Shown here: in pieces, positions 1 to 7,671 of the stretch
Layout: every line of letters starts with the position of its first letter
How positions within the stretch are numbered: the stretch's first letter is position 1
Source: 2-12-FULL-41-16 sp964390625
GTDB lineage: Bacteria; Patescibacteriota; Patescibacteriia; Magasanikbacterales; UBA922
Reading direction: 5' to 3'
NCBI GenBank assembly: GCA_964390625.1
Contig: CAYMID010000009.1
Location: 1 to 31,247, forward strand
DNA: 31,247 nt
Translations under genes and position numbers: made by a program
The notes under the pieces: generated by a model
The model's input: only the letters and a program-made list of their open reading frames with translations
What the model was told of the DNA's origin: nothing
The model's database searches: none

Positions 1-112
1 TCTGCTTTTCCCAGGCACGGTCTTTAGTATTCCATTCGGACTCGTATTTATACGAACAGCCAGCACCTACCAGAACGATTGTGACCACTAAAACTGTGAA
101 TAATTTGGTCAT
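1..112 (-). CDS. Putative lipoprotein, N-terminal part only
   Basis: The ATG at 112 opens a frame that runs off the left edge of the window. The first 37 residues start with a hydrophobic signal segment (MTKLFTVLVVTIVLVGAGC) ending in a lipobox-like VGAGC, so Cys19 would be lipidated after cleavage by signal peptidase II. The mature part begins SYKYESEWNTKDRAWEKQ. It is transcribed divergently from clpB, with 119 bp between the start codons. Nothing more can be said about function because the rest lies outside the window. Confidence 0.7.
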   Translation of the reverse strand, partial: MTKLFTVLVVTIVLVGAGCSYKYESEWNTKDRAWEKQ

Positions 113-125
113 AATTGGGCTAAAG

Positions 126-144
126 ATAGCAAAAAATATGCTAT
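126..144. repeat. Inverted repeat upstream of the lipoprotein gene
   Basis: ATAGCA (126-131) and TGCTAT (139-144) form perfect 6-bp arms around an A/T spacer, just upstream of the leftward lipoprotein start. It could be a small operator or a leader hairpin; no family is recognised. Confidence 0.35.
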
Positions 145-167
145 ACTAAGCTTAAATATACCCCTTC

Positions 168-196
168 TTGACACAGTTGTCTAGGCACGGTATATT
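168..196 (+). promoter_or_regulatory. clpB promoter (sigma-70 type)
   Basis: A perfect -35 TTGACA at 168-173 is followed after 17 bp by the -10 TATATT at 191-196. The predicted start point is about 203, giving a leader of roughly 29 nt before the chosen clpB ATG at 232. The -10 overlaps the CIRCE operator by two bases. Confidence 0.85.
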
Positions 197-221
197 AGCA
201 CTCGTAGGTTGTGAGTGCTAA
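195..221. promoter_or_regulatory. CIRCE operator (HrcA site)
   Basis: TTAGCACTC (195-203), a 9-bp spacer, then GAGTGCTAA (213-221): an exact match to the CIRCE consensus bound by the heat-shock repressor HrcA. It covers the end of the -10 and the predicted start point, the normal place for repression. The hrcA gene is not in the window. Confidence 0.95.
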
Positions 222-231
222 ATTAACCCCT

Positions 232-2868
232 ATGATACCGCAAAACTTTACCCACAAATCACAGGAGGCGATCCAAGCAGCGCAGGAAATTGCCATGATG
301 AATGGTCAGCCGCAAGTTGAGCCACCACATTTGTTTTTGGCGCTTTTAGAACAGGAGGAGGGTGTCGTATTATCCGTCCTTAAAAAATTAAATGTTAACA
401 CCGTGCAAGTGGCCGAGGATGTTCAGCAGTTAATCAACACAATTCCCAAACAGGGCGAAATGGGCGCTCGACCAATGGGACAAGTTTTACTTGGTCAAGC
501 CACAATGTATGTGTTCCAAACAGCCGAGCAGGAAGCACGCAAAATGCACGATGAATACATTAGTGTGGAGCATCTCCTGCTCGCATTTTTGACCAATAAA
601 AATCCAATCAGTGATTCACTCGCTCGACAGGGCGTACATTACGATAATATTTTAAAAACACTCGCGACTATTCGTGGTACGCAGCGTGTGGATTCGCCTG
701 AACCGGAAAGTAAATACCAGGCGCTCGAAAAATACGGCATTAATCTGACTGACCGCGCACGCAAGGAAAAACTAGACCCAGTCATTGGTCGTGATGATGA
801 AATTCGTCGTGTGATGCAGGTGTTAACACGTCGCACCAAAAATAATCCAGTGCTGATTGGTGAACCGGGTGTTGGTAAAACCGCGGTAGCAGAAGGTTTA
901 GCGCAACGTATTGTGAATGGCGATGTGCCGGAAAATTTGAAAGACAAAGAAATTATTTCGCTCGACATTGGTGCTCTGATCGCAGGAACAAAATTCCGCG
1001 GTGAATTTGAGGAGCGTTTTAAAGCGGTAATTAAAGAAATTACCGAAGCTCGTGGAAAAGTTATTTTGTTTATTGATGAATTGCACACCATTGTTGGTGC
1101 CGGTAGTTCAGACGGTGCTGTGGATGCCAGCAACATGTTAAAGCCTGGTTTGGCTCGCGGTGAATTGCACATCATCGGCGCCACCACCCTTAAGGAATAC
1201 CAAAAACACATCGAAAAAGACGCAGCGTTTGAGCGCCGTTTCCAACCCGTACTGGTGAACGAACCGAGCGAAGATGATGCTGTCGCTATTTTGCGCGGAA
1301 TTAAAGAAAAGTATGAAGTGCATCATGGTGTACGTATTACTGATCCAGCCGTGGTATCGGCCGTAACGTTATCCACGCGTTATATTTCCGACCGCTTCCT
1401 ACCTGACAAAGCCATTGACCTGATTGACGAAGCTGCCAGTGCGCTCAAAATGCAAATTGATTCCATGCCTGATGACCTCGATAAAATGAAGCGCCAAGCC
1501 ATGAAAATTGAGATTGAATTGCGTGCACTCAAAAAAGAAGCTGATACTGAATCGCGCGAACGCCAACAAAAATTAAAAGAGGAGCTCGCAAACTTAAAGG
1601 AAAAAACACAAGCTCTAGAAATGCAATGGCAGAATGAAAAAGACATTATCACTAAAATTCGTGATTACAAAAAAGATATCGACAAACTTAAACAGGAAGC
1701 AGAAATTCAAGAACGCCGCGGTGATTTACAAAAAGTCGCCGAAATTCGTTATGGCAAAATTCCAACAACCGAAGAAGCAATTCAAAAACTACAGGCAAAA
1801 TTGTTGGATATTCAAAAAACACGTGGAATTTTAAAAGAAGAAGTTACTGAACGCGACATTGCCGCTGTAGTCGCGCGGTGGACCGGAATTCCTGTGTCCA
1901 AAATGCTCGAGGACGAAACCAAAAAATTGGCCCGCATGGAAGAAGAGCTTACCAAACGCGTGGTTGGCCAAGACGAAGCGATCAAAGCCGTGTCCAATGC
2001 CATTCGCCGCTCCCGCGCTGGCATTGCCGAGGAAAAACGCCCAATTGGTTCATTTATATTCATGGGGCCAACAGGGGTTGGCAAAACCGAACTCGCCAAA
2101 TCACTGGCGCAATTCTTGTTCAACGACGATGACGCCCTTGTTCGCGTGGACATGACCGAATACATGGAAAAGCACGCGGTATCACGCCTCATTGGCTCCC
2201 CGCCTGGTTATGTTGGCTTCGAGGAAGGTGGCCAGCTCACCGAAATTATTCGTCGCAAACCATACTCCGTCATTTTGTTTGATGAAGTGGAAAAAGCTCA
2301 CCCAGATACGTTCAACATCATGCTGCAGATTCTTGAAGACGGTCATTTGACCGATGCCAAAGGCCGCAAGGTCAACTTCAAAAATACGGTCATTATCATG
2401 ACCAGCAACATTGCCAGCAACGTAATTATGGAAATGGGCAAACGTGGCGAATTTGGGTTTGGCGATAAAAAGAAAACCGCTACCTCAAAAGACCAGGAGG
2501 AAAAAATGAATGAAAAAGTTCGTGATGCACTGAAAGATTACTTCAAGCCCGAATTCCTCAATCGCATTGACGAAGTGATTGTCTTCCACCCACTTGCCGC
2601 GAATCAAATTCGCTCGATCGTGGACAAACAGCTCGCTATTGTGGCCACTCGCCTCCTCAAGCAAAAAATTACACTCGAGGTGTCAGACGAAGCCAAAGAT
2701 TGGTTGGCCAAAAAAGGCTATGACCCGAATCTTGGCGCGCGCCCACTCAAACGTGTGATTCAAACTGAATTACTCGACCCACTCGCCCTCAAAATTGTGG
2801 CTGGTGAAGTTAGCGAGGGGCAAAACGTTAAAGTTCAAGAGAAAAACGGAACGATTGTAATTACCTAA
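232..2868 (+). CDS. clpB: ATP-dependent chaperone ClpB
   Basis: This encodes a Hsp100 disaggregase of 878 residues, close to the usual 860-880. It works with DnaK to pull proteins out of aggregates in the cytoplasm. Visible in order are the N-terminal double Clp repeat (about 1-145), the first AAA+ module with Walker A GEPGVGKT at 210-217 and Walker B VILFIDELHT, a long charged coiled-coil middle domain (about 395-525) that separates ClpB from ClpA/ClpC, and the second AAA+ module with Walker A GPTGVGKT at 612-619 and Walker B VILFDEVEKAHPD. A GTG in the same frame at 211 lies inside the CIRCE operator and before the likely useful leader, so ATG 232 (MIPQNFTHKSQEA) is chosen; this also matches the family N-terminus. 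It is a single-gene unit under HrcA-type control, ending at a terminator. Confidence 0.97.
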   Translation: MIPQNFTHKSQEAIQAAQEIAMMNGQPQVEPPHLFLALLEQEEGVVLSVLKKLNVNTVQVAEDVQQLINTIPKQGEMGARPMGQVLLGQATMYVFQTAEQEARKMHDEYISVEHLLLAFLTNKNPISDSLARQGVHYDNILKTLATIRGTQRVDSPEPESKYQALEKYGINLTDRARKEKLDPVIGRDDEIRRVMQVLTRRTKNNPVLIGEPGVGKTAVAEGLAQRIVNGDVPENLKDKEIISLDIGALIAGTKFRGEFEERFKAVIKEITEARGKVILFIDELHTIVGAGSSDGAVDASNMLKPGLARGELHIIGATTLKEYQKHIEKDAAFERRFQPVLVNEPSEDDAVAILRGIKEKYEVHHGVRITDPAVVSAVTLSTRYISDRFLPDKAIDLIDEAASALKMQIDSMPDDLDKMKRQAMKIEIELRALKKEADTESRERQQKLKEELANLKEKTQALEMQWQNEKDIITKIRDYKKDIDKLKQEAEIQERRGDLQKVAEIRYGKIPTTEEAIQKLQAKLLDIQKTRGILKEEVTERDIAAVVARWTGIPVSKMLEDETKKLARMEEELTKRVVGQDEAIKAVSNAIRRSRAGIAEEKRPIGSFIFMGPTGVGKTELAKSLAQFLFNDDDALVRVDMTEYMEKHAVSRLIGSPPGYVGFEEGGQLTEIIRRKPYSVILFDEVEKAHPDTFNIMLQILEDGHLTDAKGRKVNFKNTVIIMTSNIASNVIMEMGKRGEFGFGDKKKTATSKDQEEKMNEKVRDALKDYFKPEFLNRIDEVIVFHPLAANQIRSIVDKQLAIVATRLLKQKITLEVSDEAKDWLAKKGYDPNLGARPLKRVIQTELLDPLALKIVAGEVSEGQNVKVQEKNGTIVIT

Positions 2869-2884
2869 GTCAATTTTAACTAAT

Positions 2885-2920
2885 AAAAAATCCCCCGCTA
2901 TGGAGGATTTTTTATTTTTT
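2885..2920. terminator. Bidirectional rho-independent terminator
   Basis: AAAAAATCC (2885-2893) pairs with GGATTTTTT (2905-2913), with two more C-G pairs inside and a small loop, and T/A runs on both sides. It terminates clpB and also the leftward gene ending at 2912, whose stop codon lies within the right arm. Confidence 0.85.
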
Positions 2921-3619
2921 CAATTTTATATAAGAAGTTGTCTTTTCTATCACATCCATTAAATAATCCAGTAGATTGTTGATATCATTAAAACTTTTCC
3001 AATCTAATTTTGGATCTTCAGATTTCCAATAAACTTCCTCAATATCTTTTGATAATACTATAGCATATTCCCACTGTTTTTTTTCATTATTCCTTTTTAA
3101 TCTAAAACGCTGTGAGAAATGTTCAAATTCATCTCTAGGATCAATTACTTCTTCAAATAATTTTTCGGCCGCGAACTTAATACTTTTAAAATATTCTGAA
3201 TGGGAGTTCATTATTTCTTGCTTTTTAAATAATCCATGAAAACTCTTCTCAAGTTCTCTAGTGCCCACTTTAATGTTTGGTTTTATTAAGTACCTATGTA
3301 TTTCATCTAAAAAACTCCTTAGTAAAGAGAAAAGAAGTCTTATCTCTATTTCTAAGTATCTCCTGGAAACTATGATTGCCTTTTCCATTGGATCATACTT
3401 TTGACCAGTGACTATAGTCGTTGTTTCTTTTTTTGTCATCAATATTTGGTAGTTACTCTCCAGATCCCTGAGTTCTGAATACAACTTATTCAATAAATGA
3501 CCTATTAGGGTCGCGTCTTCATTTAAAATAACTGATGCCTTGTTTGATAAACGAAGACTGTTATTTTTGATAACCAAATCGTAAAATCTGTTATAAAAAT
3601 GAATTCCTTGGCTAATCAT
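2912..3619 (-). CDS. Unknown protein with HEPN-like R-x4-H motif
   Basis: 235 residues, mostly helical and charged, with no signal peptide or membrane segment. I do not recognise a named family. Near the C-terminal third is RDEFEH (Arg162 to His167) after a predicted helix, the R-x4-6-H pattern used by HEPN ribonucleases and toxins; helices around 75-110 and 130-160 would suit a HEPN bundle. It begins 10 nt after the stop of the RhuM-Fic gene and probably shares its mRNA. The gene is visibly richer in A and T than clpB or the SUF genes, which suggests acquisition by transfer. Its stop codon lies inside the clpB terminator. The HEPN assignment is an inference from one short motif and the context; it could equally be an unrelated helical protein. 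Confidence 0.6.
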   Translation of the reverse strand: MISQGIHFYNRFYDLVIKNNSLRLSNKASVILNEDATLIGHLLNKLYSELRDLESNYQILMTKKETTTIVTGQKYDPMEKAIIVSRRYLEIEIRLLFSLLRSFLDEIHRYLIKPNIKVGTRELEKSFHGLFKKQEIMNSHSEYFKSIKFAAEKLFEEVIDPRDEFEHFSQRFRLKRNNEKKQWEYAIVLSKDIEEVYWKSEDPKLDWKSFNDINNLLDYLMDVIEKTTSYIKLKK

Positions 3620-3629
3620 ATTTTATGCT

Positions 3630-4622
3630 TTATTTCTTCCTCCCCACCAACACATGCGTCACGAGCGCGGTCATCAGGTCTTTTTTCTTTGGGTCGCTTT
3701 CGGCAATGAGAAGCGTCAGAGCAGTGAGAGACGCGGGATTGATTTTCTTCGCGCCTTTCACGCGCGCTTTGCGCAAAAACCAAACAAAGGCAAAAGCACC
3801 CGAGCGTTTGTTGCCGTCAATGAAGGGATGGTTTTTGACCATAAAGTACAACAAATGCGCGGCCTTTTCTTCAAGGGTCGGATACACGGCTTTGCCGCCA
3901 AACGATTGCATGACATTGCCGACAATTCCCTCGATACTGTCGCGCGTTCTTTCTTGAGCAAAAATTTCCGTGGCTTCATTTTTCTTGATCAGCTCAGCGC
4001 GGAGGTCATGAATTGCGGCAGTTAATTCTTCGCCGGTTAATTTAACGGCTTTTTTGCTGACACCGACGGCGGTTAATTTTTCTTTGTCATAGGCATCAAG
4101 CGACATCCACGTGGTTGCGAATTCTTTGATGAGGTCCAGGATATTCTTGGGGTCAAGAGTCACGTGCTCAGGAAGCAGGGCCTGCACATCAGCCACGGAT
4201 TGCAAAAACGCCTCGTAATTTTGTTTGATGCGGGATTTGTTGATGGTATAGCCGTCGACGATGTGGGAACGGAGGGTTTTCGTGGCCCATTGGCGGAATT
4301 CAGTCGCTGTTTTTGAGTTAACCCGATAGCCCACCGAGATAATTGCGTCTAGATTAAAGTACTCAATTATACGCTTTACCGAGCGATTTCCTTCGATCTG
4401 AACTGTTGCATTTTTTGCAACAGTTGCTCCCCGCTCGAGCTCTTTTTCTTTGTAAATGTTGGTTAAATGGCGTGAAATAACTGACTTATCACGACCAAAA
4501 ACTAAAGCGATTTGATCAAGTGTCGCCCACATCGTCTCTCGTGAAAAATCACCCTTGAGTTCAAGGGCTCCGGATTTAGTTTGGTAAATAACCATTTCTT
4601 TGATTGGTTTTATTTTTTTCAT
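3630..4622 (-). CDS. RhuM-family/Fic-domain fusion protein
   Basis: 330 residues. The N-terminal ~200 residues resemble the virulence RhuM family: a DNA-binding-like start (WATLDQIALVFGRDKSVISRHLTNIYKE), then the conserved stretch SVKRIIEYFNLDAIISVGYRVNS and RQWATKTLRSHIVDGYTIN. The C-terminal ~110 residues are a Fic/Doc fold with the active-site motif HPFIDGNKR at 265-273 (His265 catalytic). Fic enzymes transfer AMP or a similar group to target proteins; Doc-type relatives act as toxins. Such RhuM-Fic fusions are widespread in mobile and accessory regions. The gene is first in a probable two-gene unit with the R-x4-H protein 10 nt downstream. Start ATG 4622 sits just after a hairpin that overlaps the promoter. 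Target and exact modification cannot be told from sequence. Confidence 0.88.
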   Translation of the reverse strand: MKKIKPIKEMVIYQTKSGALELKGDFSRETMWATLDQIALVFGRDKSVISRHLTNIYKEKELERGATVAKNATVQIEGNRSVKRIIEYFNLDAIISVGYRVNSKTATEFRQWATKTLRSHIVDGYTINKSRIKQNYEAFLQSVADVQALLPEHVTLDPKNILDLIKEFATTWMSLDAYDKEKLTAVGVSKKAVKLTGEELTAAIHDLRAELIKKNEATEIFAQERTRDSIEGIVGNVMQSFGGKAVYPTLEEKAAHLLYFMVKNHPFIDGNKRSGAFAFVWFLRKARVKGAKKINPASLTALTLLIAESDPKKKDLMTALVTHVLVGRKK

Positions 4623-4625
4623 AAA

Positions 4626-4651
4626 AAAGAGTACCTTTTATGGTACCCTTT
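4626..4651 (-). terminator. Hairpin: SUF operon terminator and/or fic operator
   Basis: On the plus strand AAAGAGTACC (4626-4635) pairs with GGTACCCTTT (4642-4651) with one mismatch and a 6-nt loop. Read leftward it is followed by a T-run, so it fits a rho-independent terminator for the ferredoxin-ended SUF operon. It also lies between the -10 of the RhuM-Fic promoter and its ATG, so it may act as an operator as well. Confidence 0.65.
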
Positions 4652-4668
4652 CAAAAAAATAAAGTCAA
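4640..4668 (-). promoter_or_regulatory. Candidate promoter of the RhuM-Fic unit
   Basis: Reading leftward, -35 TTGACT (4663-4668), a 17-bp spacer and -10 TACCAT (4640-4645). The -10 lies inside the right arm of the hairpin at 4626-4651, and the ATG follows 17 nt downstream. Confidence 0.5.
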
Positions 4669-4683
4669 AATTAATTTTAGAAA

Positions 4684-4968
4684 TTATTCTTCGGGAAAAA
4701 TCTGTTTACCATCCTCGTCGTACAACCGAATGGCGAGTACCGGGCATGACTGCGCAGCCATTAGAATTGTATCTTCGTCAGTCGAATCTGGGTCAGTTAC
4801 ATAGGCCAGGTTTTCATCGTCCATTTGGAACACACCTGGGGCCACCACCACACATGAACGTGCGCCAATACAGCCCTGGCGGTCAACCACAATACGGCGG
4901 ATTTTGCCACCAGCACGAATTTTCTGCGAGATTTCTTCGGGTAAATTATCAGGTAATTTTGGTTCCAT
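4684..4968 (-). CDS. Ferredoxin with three cluster cysteines
   Basis: 94 residues, a small soluble electron carrier. Cluster ligands are seen in CIGARSC (Cys33 and Cys39) and in QSCPVLAI (Cys75). The position that is normally the second cysteine of C-x2-C-x2-C is Ala36, so the site has three cysteines and resembles single [3Fe-4S] ferredoxins of the CIGA-x-x-C type rather than a [4Fe-4S] one. It is the last gene of the SUF operon, 20 nt after the PH-like gene, and may deliver electrons for cluster assembly or receive electrons from a reductase such as the one at 13034. An extra promoter with a -10 only 9 nt before the ATG could also drive it alone. Confidence 0.85.
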   Translation of the reverse strand: MEPKLPDNLPEEISQKIRAGGKIRRIVVDRQGCIGARSCVVVAPGVFQMDDENLAYVTDPDSTDEDTILMAAQSCPVLAIRLYDEDGKQIFPEE

Positions 4969-4977
4969 AGTGACTCT

Positions 4978-5005
4978 ATACTAGCACATTATTTAAAATT
5001 GCCAA
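4978..5005 (-). promoter_or_regulatory. Internal promoter for the ferredoxin gene
   Basis: Leftward -35 TTGGCA (5000-5005), 16-bp spacer, -10 TAGTAT (4978-4983). Only 9 nt separate the -10 from the ATG at 4968, so the transcript would be leaderless or nearly so. Confidence 0.45.
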
Positions 5006-5414
5006 GTTCGGCCGCAGACACAGGACTAAACCGCGCCGCCAGTGTGGCTGCAAACGACGCTGCCTCGGGGCCAAGCAAAGCATACGAACGGGGCTTGCGT
5101 GCACCCACTTTAATCACCAGCGCCACCCAACCATACTTTGAACGTGGCAGAACCGATAAACCACTAATCTCCCCCACCCTCAGCGTACGCCAGAAACCAG
5201 AACGAAAATAAATTCGCAGGGTTTGGTCAGTATACGTAATTTTACGCACACTAATTAACCAACTAAACCCTAAGGCCAGAAAAATCAAACCACAAAAACT
5301 AATAATTTTAATGTTTCCCGCCGTGAGTCCGTGATACATTGGCCAAATCATGCCAAAGCCAAACAACCATAGTAAGCACCATTCGGTTGAAGCTGGCTGA
5401 CGGAACTCAAGCAT
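4989..5414 (-). CDS. Membrane protein with PH-like domain
   Basis: 141 residues. Two hydrophobic segments (about 10-30 and 35-55) are followed by a short beta-rich region (VRKITYTDQTLRIYFRSGFWRTLRVGEISGLSV) typical of bacterial PH-like domains that follow a two-helix membrane anchor. No catalytic residues are apparent. It starts 1 nt after the sufT stop, so it is in the SUF operon, but a role in cluster assembly is not evident. A general envelope function is possible. Confidence 0.65.
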   Translation of the reverse strand: MLEFRQPASTEWCLLWLFGFGMIWPMYHGLTAGNIKIISFCGLIFLALGFSWLISVRKITYTDQTLRIYFRSGFWRTLRVGEISGLSVLPRSKYGWVALVIKVGARKPRSYALLGPEAASFAATLAARFSPVSAAELGNFK

Positions 5415-5415
5415 A

Positions 5416-5706
5416 CTAAATCCCTAGCATTAACCGCAATTCCTCGCTGGGTTGCCATTTTGGCTCGTAGGTAATAGTTACGCCCACATCACTAGCCCCT
5501 AAATCAAGAATTTTTTCCTTAACTTGCGCGGTTAACAAGGGTCCAAACGGACACAATGGCGTGGTGTACGTCATCACCACCTGCACCGTGTTATCCACGG
5601 TAATTTGAATGTCATAAATCAAACCCATGGTCCAGATATCGAGGTTTATTTCGGGATCGAAAATGGTTTTGAGTTCTGCAATAATCGCTTCTTTGTTCAA
5701 ACTCAT
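5416..5706 (-). CDS. sufT: MIP18/SufT-type iron-sulfur assembly factor
   Basis: 96 residues, a stand-alone DUF59 (MIP18) domain. Family marks are the N-terminal IIAELKTIFDPEINLDIWTMGLIYDI and the TPLCPFGP stretch with the conserved Cys52. Such proteins help insert Fe-S clusters into target proteins. Its ATG overlaps the stop of the DoxX-like gene as ATGA, and the rest of the SUF operon lies upstream, which supports the assignment. Confidence 0.9.
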   Translation of the reverse strand: MSLNKEAIIAELKTIFDPEINLDIWTMGLIYDIQITVDNTVQVVMTYTTPLCPFGPLLTAQVKEKILDLGASDVGVTITYEPKWQPSEELRLMLGI

Positions 5707-6155
5707 ACTTTGCGCAACGAGTGCAAATTGACGGCAATTGTGGCCGCGGTAGCAATAAGTGCTAAATTCTTAATGATGTATTGTCCTTCCATGGTCGGCA
5801 CAAACGGACTAGTCCAGGCTAGAGCTGGTAAAACCACGAGCGGCAAAATCGTTGTCAGCATATGCATCCCTAATAATGGAAGTACAATCCGCTCCTGCCT
5901 TCGGACCAAAAACAAAATACCAATTAAAACTTCAAGTAAGCCAAATACAATGAGAAACTCATCAATTCCATGGGCCGTATTGAATACACGCTCGTATAAT
6001 GCGCGCACCAATGGCGAAGCTGGGCTTAGGCCAAGCACTTTTAAAATCCCAAACCAAAAGAAAATCACAAACAGCGAAACACGACTGTAACTTTCGTGGT
6101 GGCGACGCACAAAATGAATAATTTTGTCATCGGTTTTTTCAAGCTTATGATCCAT
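5703..6155 (-). CDS. DoxX/YkgB-like four-helix membrane protein
   Basis: 150 residues from ATG 6155 with four predicted membrane helices (about 25-45, 65-85, 90-115, 125-140). The layout and the phrases FFWFGILKVLGLSP and IDEFLIVFGLLEVLIGILFLVRR match DoxX/DUF417-type proteins. An earlier ATG at 6188 in frame would overlap sufC by 23 nt, so the later one, 10 nt past the sufC stop, is preferred. It shares an ATGA junction with sufT. Roles proposed for the family include redox balance in the membrane; a link to the SUF system here is inferred from position only. Confidence 0.75.
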   Translation of the reverse strand: MDHKLEKTDDKIIHFVRRHHESYSRVSLFVIFFWFGILKVLGLSPASPLVRALYERVFNTAHGIDEFLIVFGLLEVLIGILFLVRRQERIVLPLLGMHMLTTILPLVVLPALAWTSPFVPTMEGQYIIKNLALIATAATIAVNLHSLRKV

Positions 6156-6165
6156 AGAAGTTCGG

Positions 6166-6894
6166 TTAATTAAAATCAGTATACCCATTGGCCTCGATTG
6201 TGGCCACTAATTCGGGTCCACCGTGCGCAATTAGTTTTCCGGCGCGCATAATGTGGACGTGAGTTGGTTTAATGTATTCCAGTAACCGCGCGTAGTGGGT
6301 AATTAACAATACTCCGTTGGTCGGTGCTTGAAAATGGGCGATTCCCTGCCCGACAATTTTGAGTGCGTCTACATCCAACCCCGAGTCTGTTTCGTCGAGC
6401 AGCGCATAGGTTGGCTGCAACAACGCGAGTTGTAAAATCTCGGCCCGTTTCTTCTCGCCACCCGAAAAGCCAGTGTTTAAAGACCGTTTAGCAAAATTCT
6501 CGTCAATGCCTAATTTAGCCATGGCCGCTTTTAATTCCTGATAAAAATCAAGGGGGTTAACCGAAACACCTTGCCGCGCAGATACAGCCAAGCGCAAAAA
6601 ATTCGCAATCGTTACACCGGCAATTTCGGGCGAATATTGTGGTGACAAAAATAATCCAGCCTTGGCACGCTCTTCGGGTTTGGCTGCGGTAATATCAACT
6701 CCATCGGCCATAATTGTTCCGGCAGTAACAGTGTACTTGGGGTGACCAGCCAGCGTGTTTACGAGGGTGGATTTACCCGAGCCATTTGGACCCATAATCA
6801 CGTGCACTTCGCCTTGGTTTACCACCAAATCCAAACCATGCAAAATTTCTTTGCCCTCGGTGCTGACGGTTAAATTTTTAATTTCAAGTGACAT
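6166..6894 (-). CDS. sufC: SUF system ATPase SufC
   Basis: 243 residues, the normal SufC size. Walker A GPNGSGKS at 35-42, a signature-like FSGGEKKRAEILQLALLQP, Walker B TYALLDETDSGLDVDAL and the H-loop LLITHYARLLEYI are all intact. SufC is an ABC-type ATPase that drives the SufBCD scaffold in the cytoplasm. The chosen start MSLEIKNLTV fits the family; longer in-frame starts run into the EVE gene. It lies 1 nt after the EVE stop and well away from sufB-sufD, which sit beyond the reversed gene at 9020. Confidence 0.95.
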   Translation of the reverse strand: MSLEIKNLTVSTEGKEILHGLDLVVNQGEVHVIMGPNGSGKSTLVNTLAGHPKYTVTAGTIMADGVDITAAKPEERAKAGLFLSPQYSPEIAGVTIANFLRLAVSARQGVSVNPLDFYQELKAAMAKLGIDENFAKRSLNTGFSGGEKKRAEILQLALLQPTYALLDETDSGLDVDALKIVGQGIAHFQAPTNGVLLITHYARLLEYIKPTHVHIMRAGKLIAHGGPELVATIEANGYTDFN

Positions 6895-6895
6895 A

Positions 6896-7303
6896 CTATG
6901 TTTCGCTGCGGGAAATAATGGCTCGCCATTCGGCGGGCGTGACTGGTTGAACCGACAGGCGGCCATGCGTAACCAATTTCATGGTTTTGCATTCGCTCAT
7001 ACTCTTGGCTTCTTCCAAACTAACCGGCCGCATTAATTTTTTGACGGGCGCAACATCGACACAGTGCCACACACCAGTATTATCGGTTGAGTCTTGGTGT
7101 GCCAGCGCAATCACTTTGGCAATCCCGACAATTTCTTTACCCTCCACACTGTGGTAGATGAACACTTCGTCCCCGATTTGCATAGCTTTCATGTGGTTGC
7201 GCGCCGCATAATTACGCACGCCGGTCCATTCGGCACGACCATCGCGCACCAAATCGTCCCACGAAAAAGTTGTTGGTTCGGTTTTCATTAACCAGTAGTT
7301 CAT
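6896..7303 (-). CDS. EVE domain protein (PUA-like fold)
   Basis: 135 residues, all one EVE domain. It starts MNYWLMKTEPTTFSWDDL and contains WTGVRNYAARNHMKAMQIGDEVFIYHS, the core of the family. EVE proteins are thought to recognise modified bases in DNA or RNA. ATG 7303 overlaps the sufU stop as ATGA, which decides the start over an upstream in-frame ATG at 7345. It is translated with the SUF genes; why is unknown. Confidence 0.9.
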   Translation of the reverse strand: MNYWLMKTEPTTFSWDDLVRDGRAEWTGVRNYAARNHMKAMQIGDEVFIYHSVEGKEIVGIAKVIALAHQDSTDNTGVWHCVDVAPVKKLMRPVSLEEAKSMSECKTMKLVTHGRLSVQPVTPAEWRAIISRSET

Positions 7304-7671
7304 AGCAGGGCTTTTTGCAAAACTCTTAGCCCCAGCGTAGCACATTTTAGGCGCGTGTGGCTAATTGGAATATTGAGCAGCTTAACCGCATCGTCACCAC
7401 TCATGGCCAACACGTCAGCACGCGATTTCCCTTTCACATTTTCCGTCACGAGCGAAACTGCGGCTTGCGAAATCGCGCAACCAACACCACTGTGCTTAAT
7501 TTCCGCAATCGTCTCGCCATCAAATCGCACCATCACACGAATTTGGTCACCGCAACTTGGATTCACATCCTCGGCCTCGGCATCTGGCCCACTCAAAACA
7601 CCCGCATTTAAAGGGTGGCGGTACAGGTCCAAAATATATTCTTGGTAAATTGGGTCAAAAGCCTCGCTCAT
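7300..7671 (-). CDS. sufU: SufU-type sulfur-transfer/scaffold protein
   Basis: 123 residues of the IscU/SufU fold. The three conserved cysteines are Cys40 (NPSCGDQ, with Asp42), Cys65 (GVGCAISQA) and Cys110 (LKCATL). In SufU-type proteins they bind zinc and accept sulfur from SufS. ATG 7671 overlaps the sufS stop by 4 nt, a standard sufS-sufU pair. Confidence 0.93.
   Translation of the reverse strand: MSEAFDPIYQEYILDLYRHPLNAGVLSGPDAEAEDVNPSCGDQIRVMVRFDGETIAEIKHSGVGCAISQAAVSLVTENVKGKSRADVLAMSGDDAVKLLNIPISHTRLKCATLGLRVLQKALL

Noticed and set aside
211..231. GTG start of clpB seven codons upstream
   Set aside because: It lies inside the CIRCE operator, close to the start point, and adds residues not found in ClpB; ATG 232 fits better.
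639..1211. Leftward frames opposite clpB, including a 190-residue one
   Set aside because: They mirror the codon pattern of clpB, have no promoter and no recognisable domain.
3625..4025. Rightward frames opposite the RhuM-Fic gene
   Set aside because: Low-complexity mirror frames of a well-supported gene.
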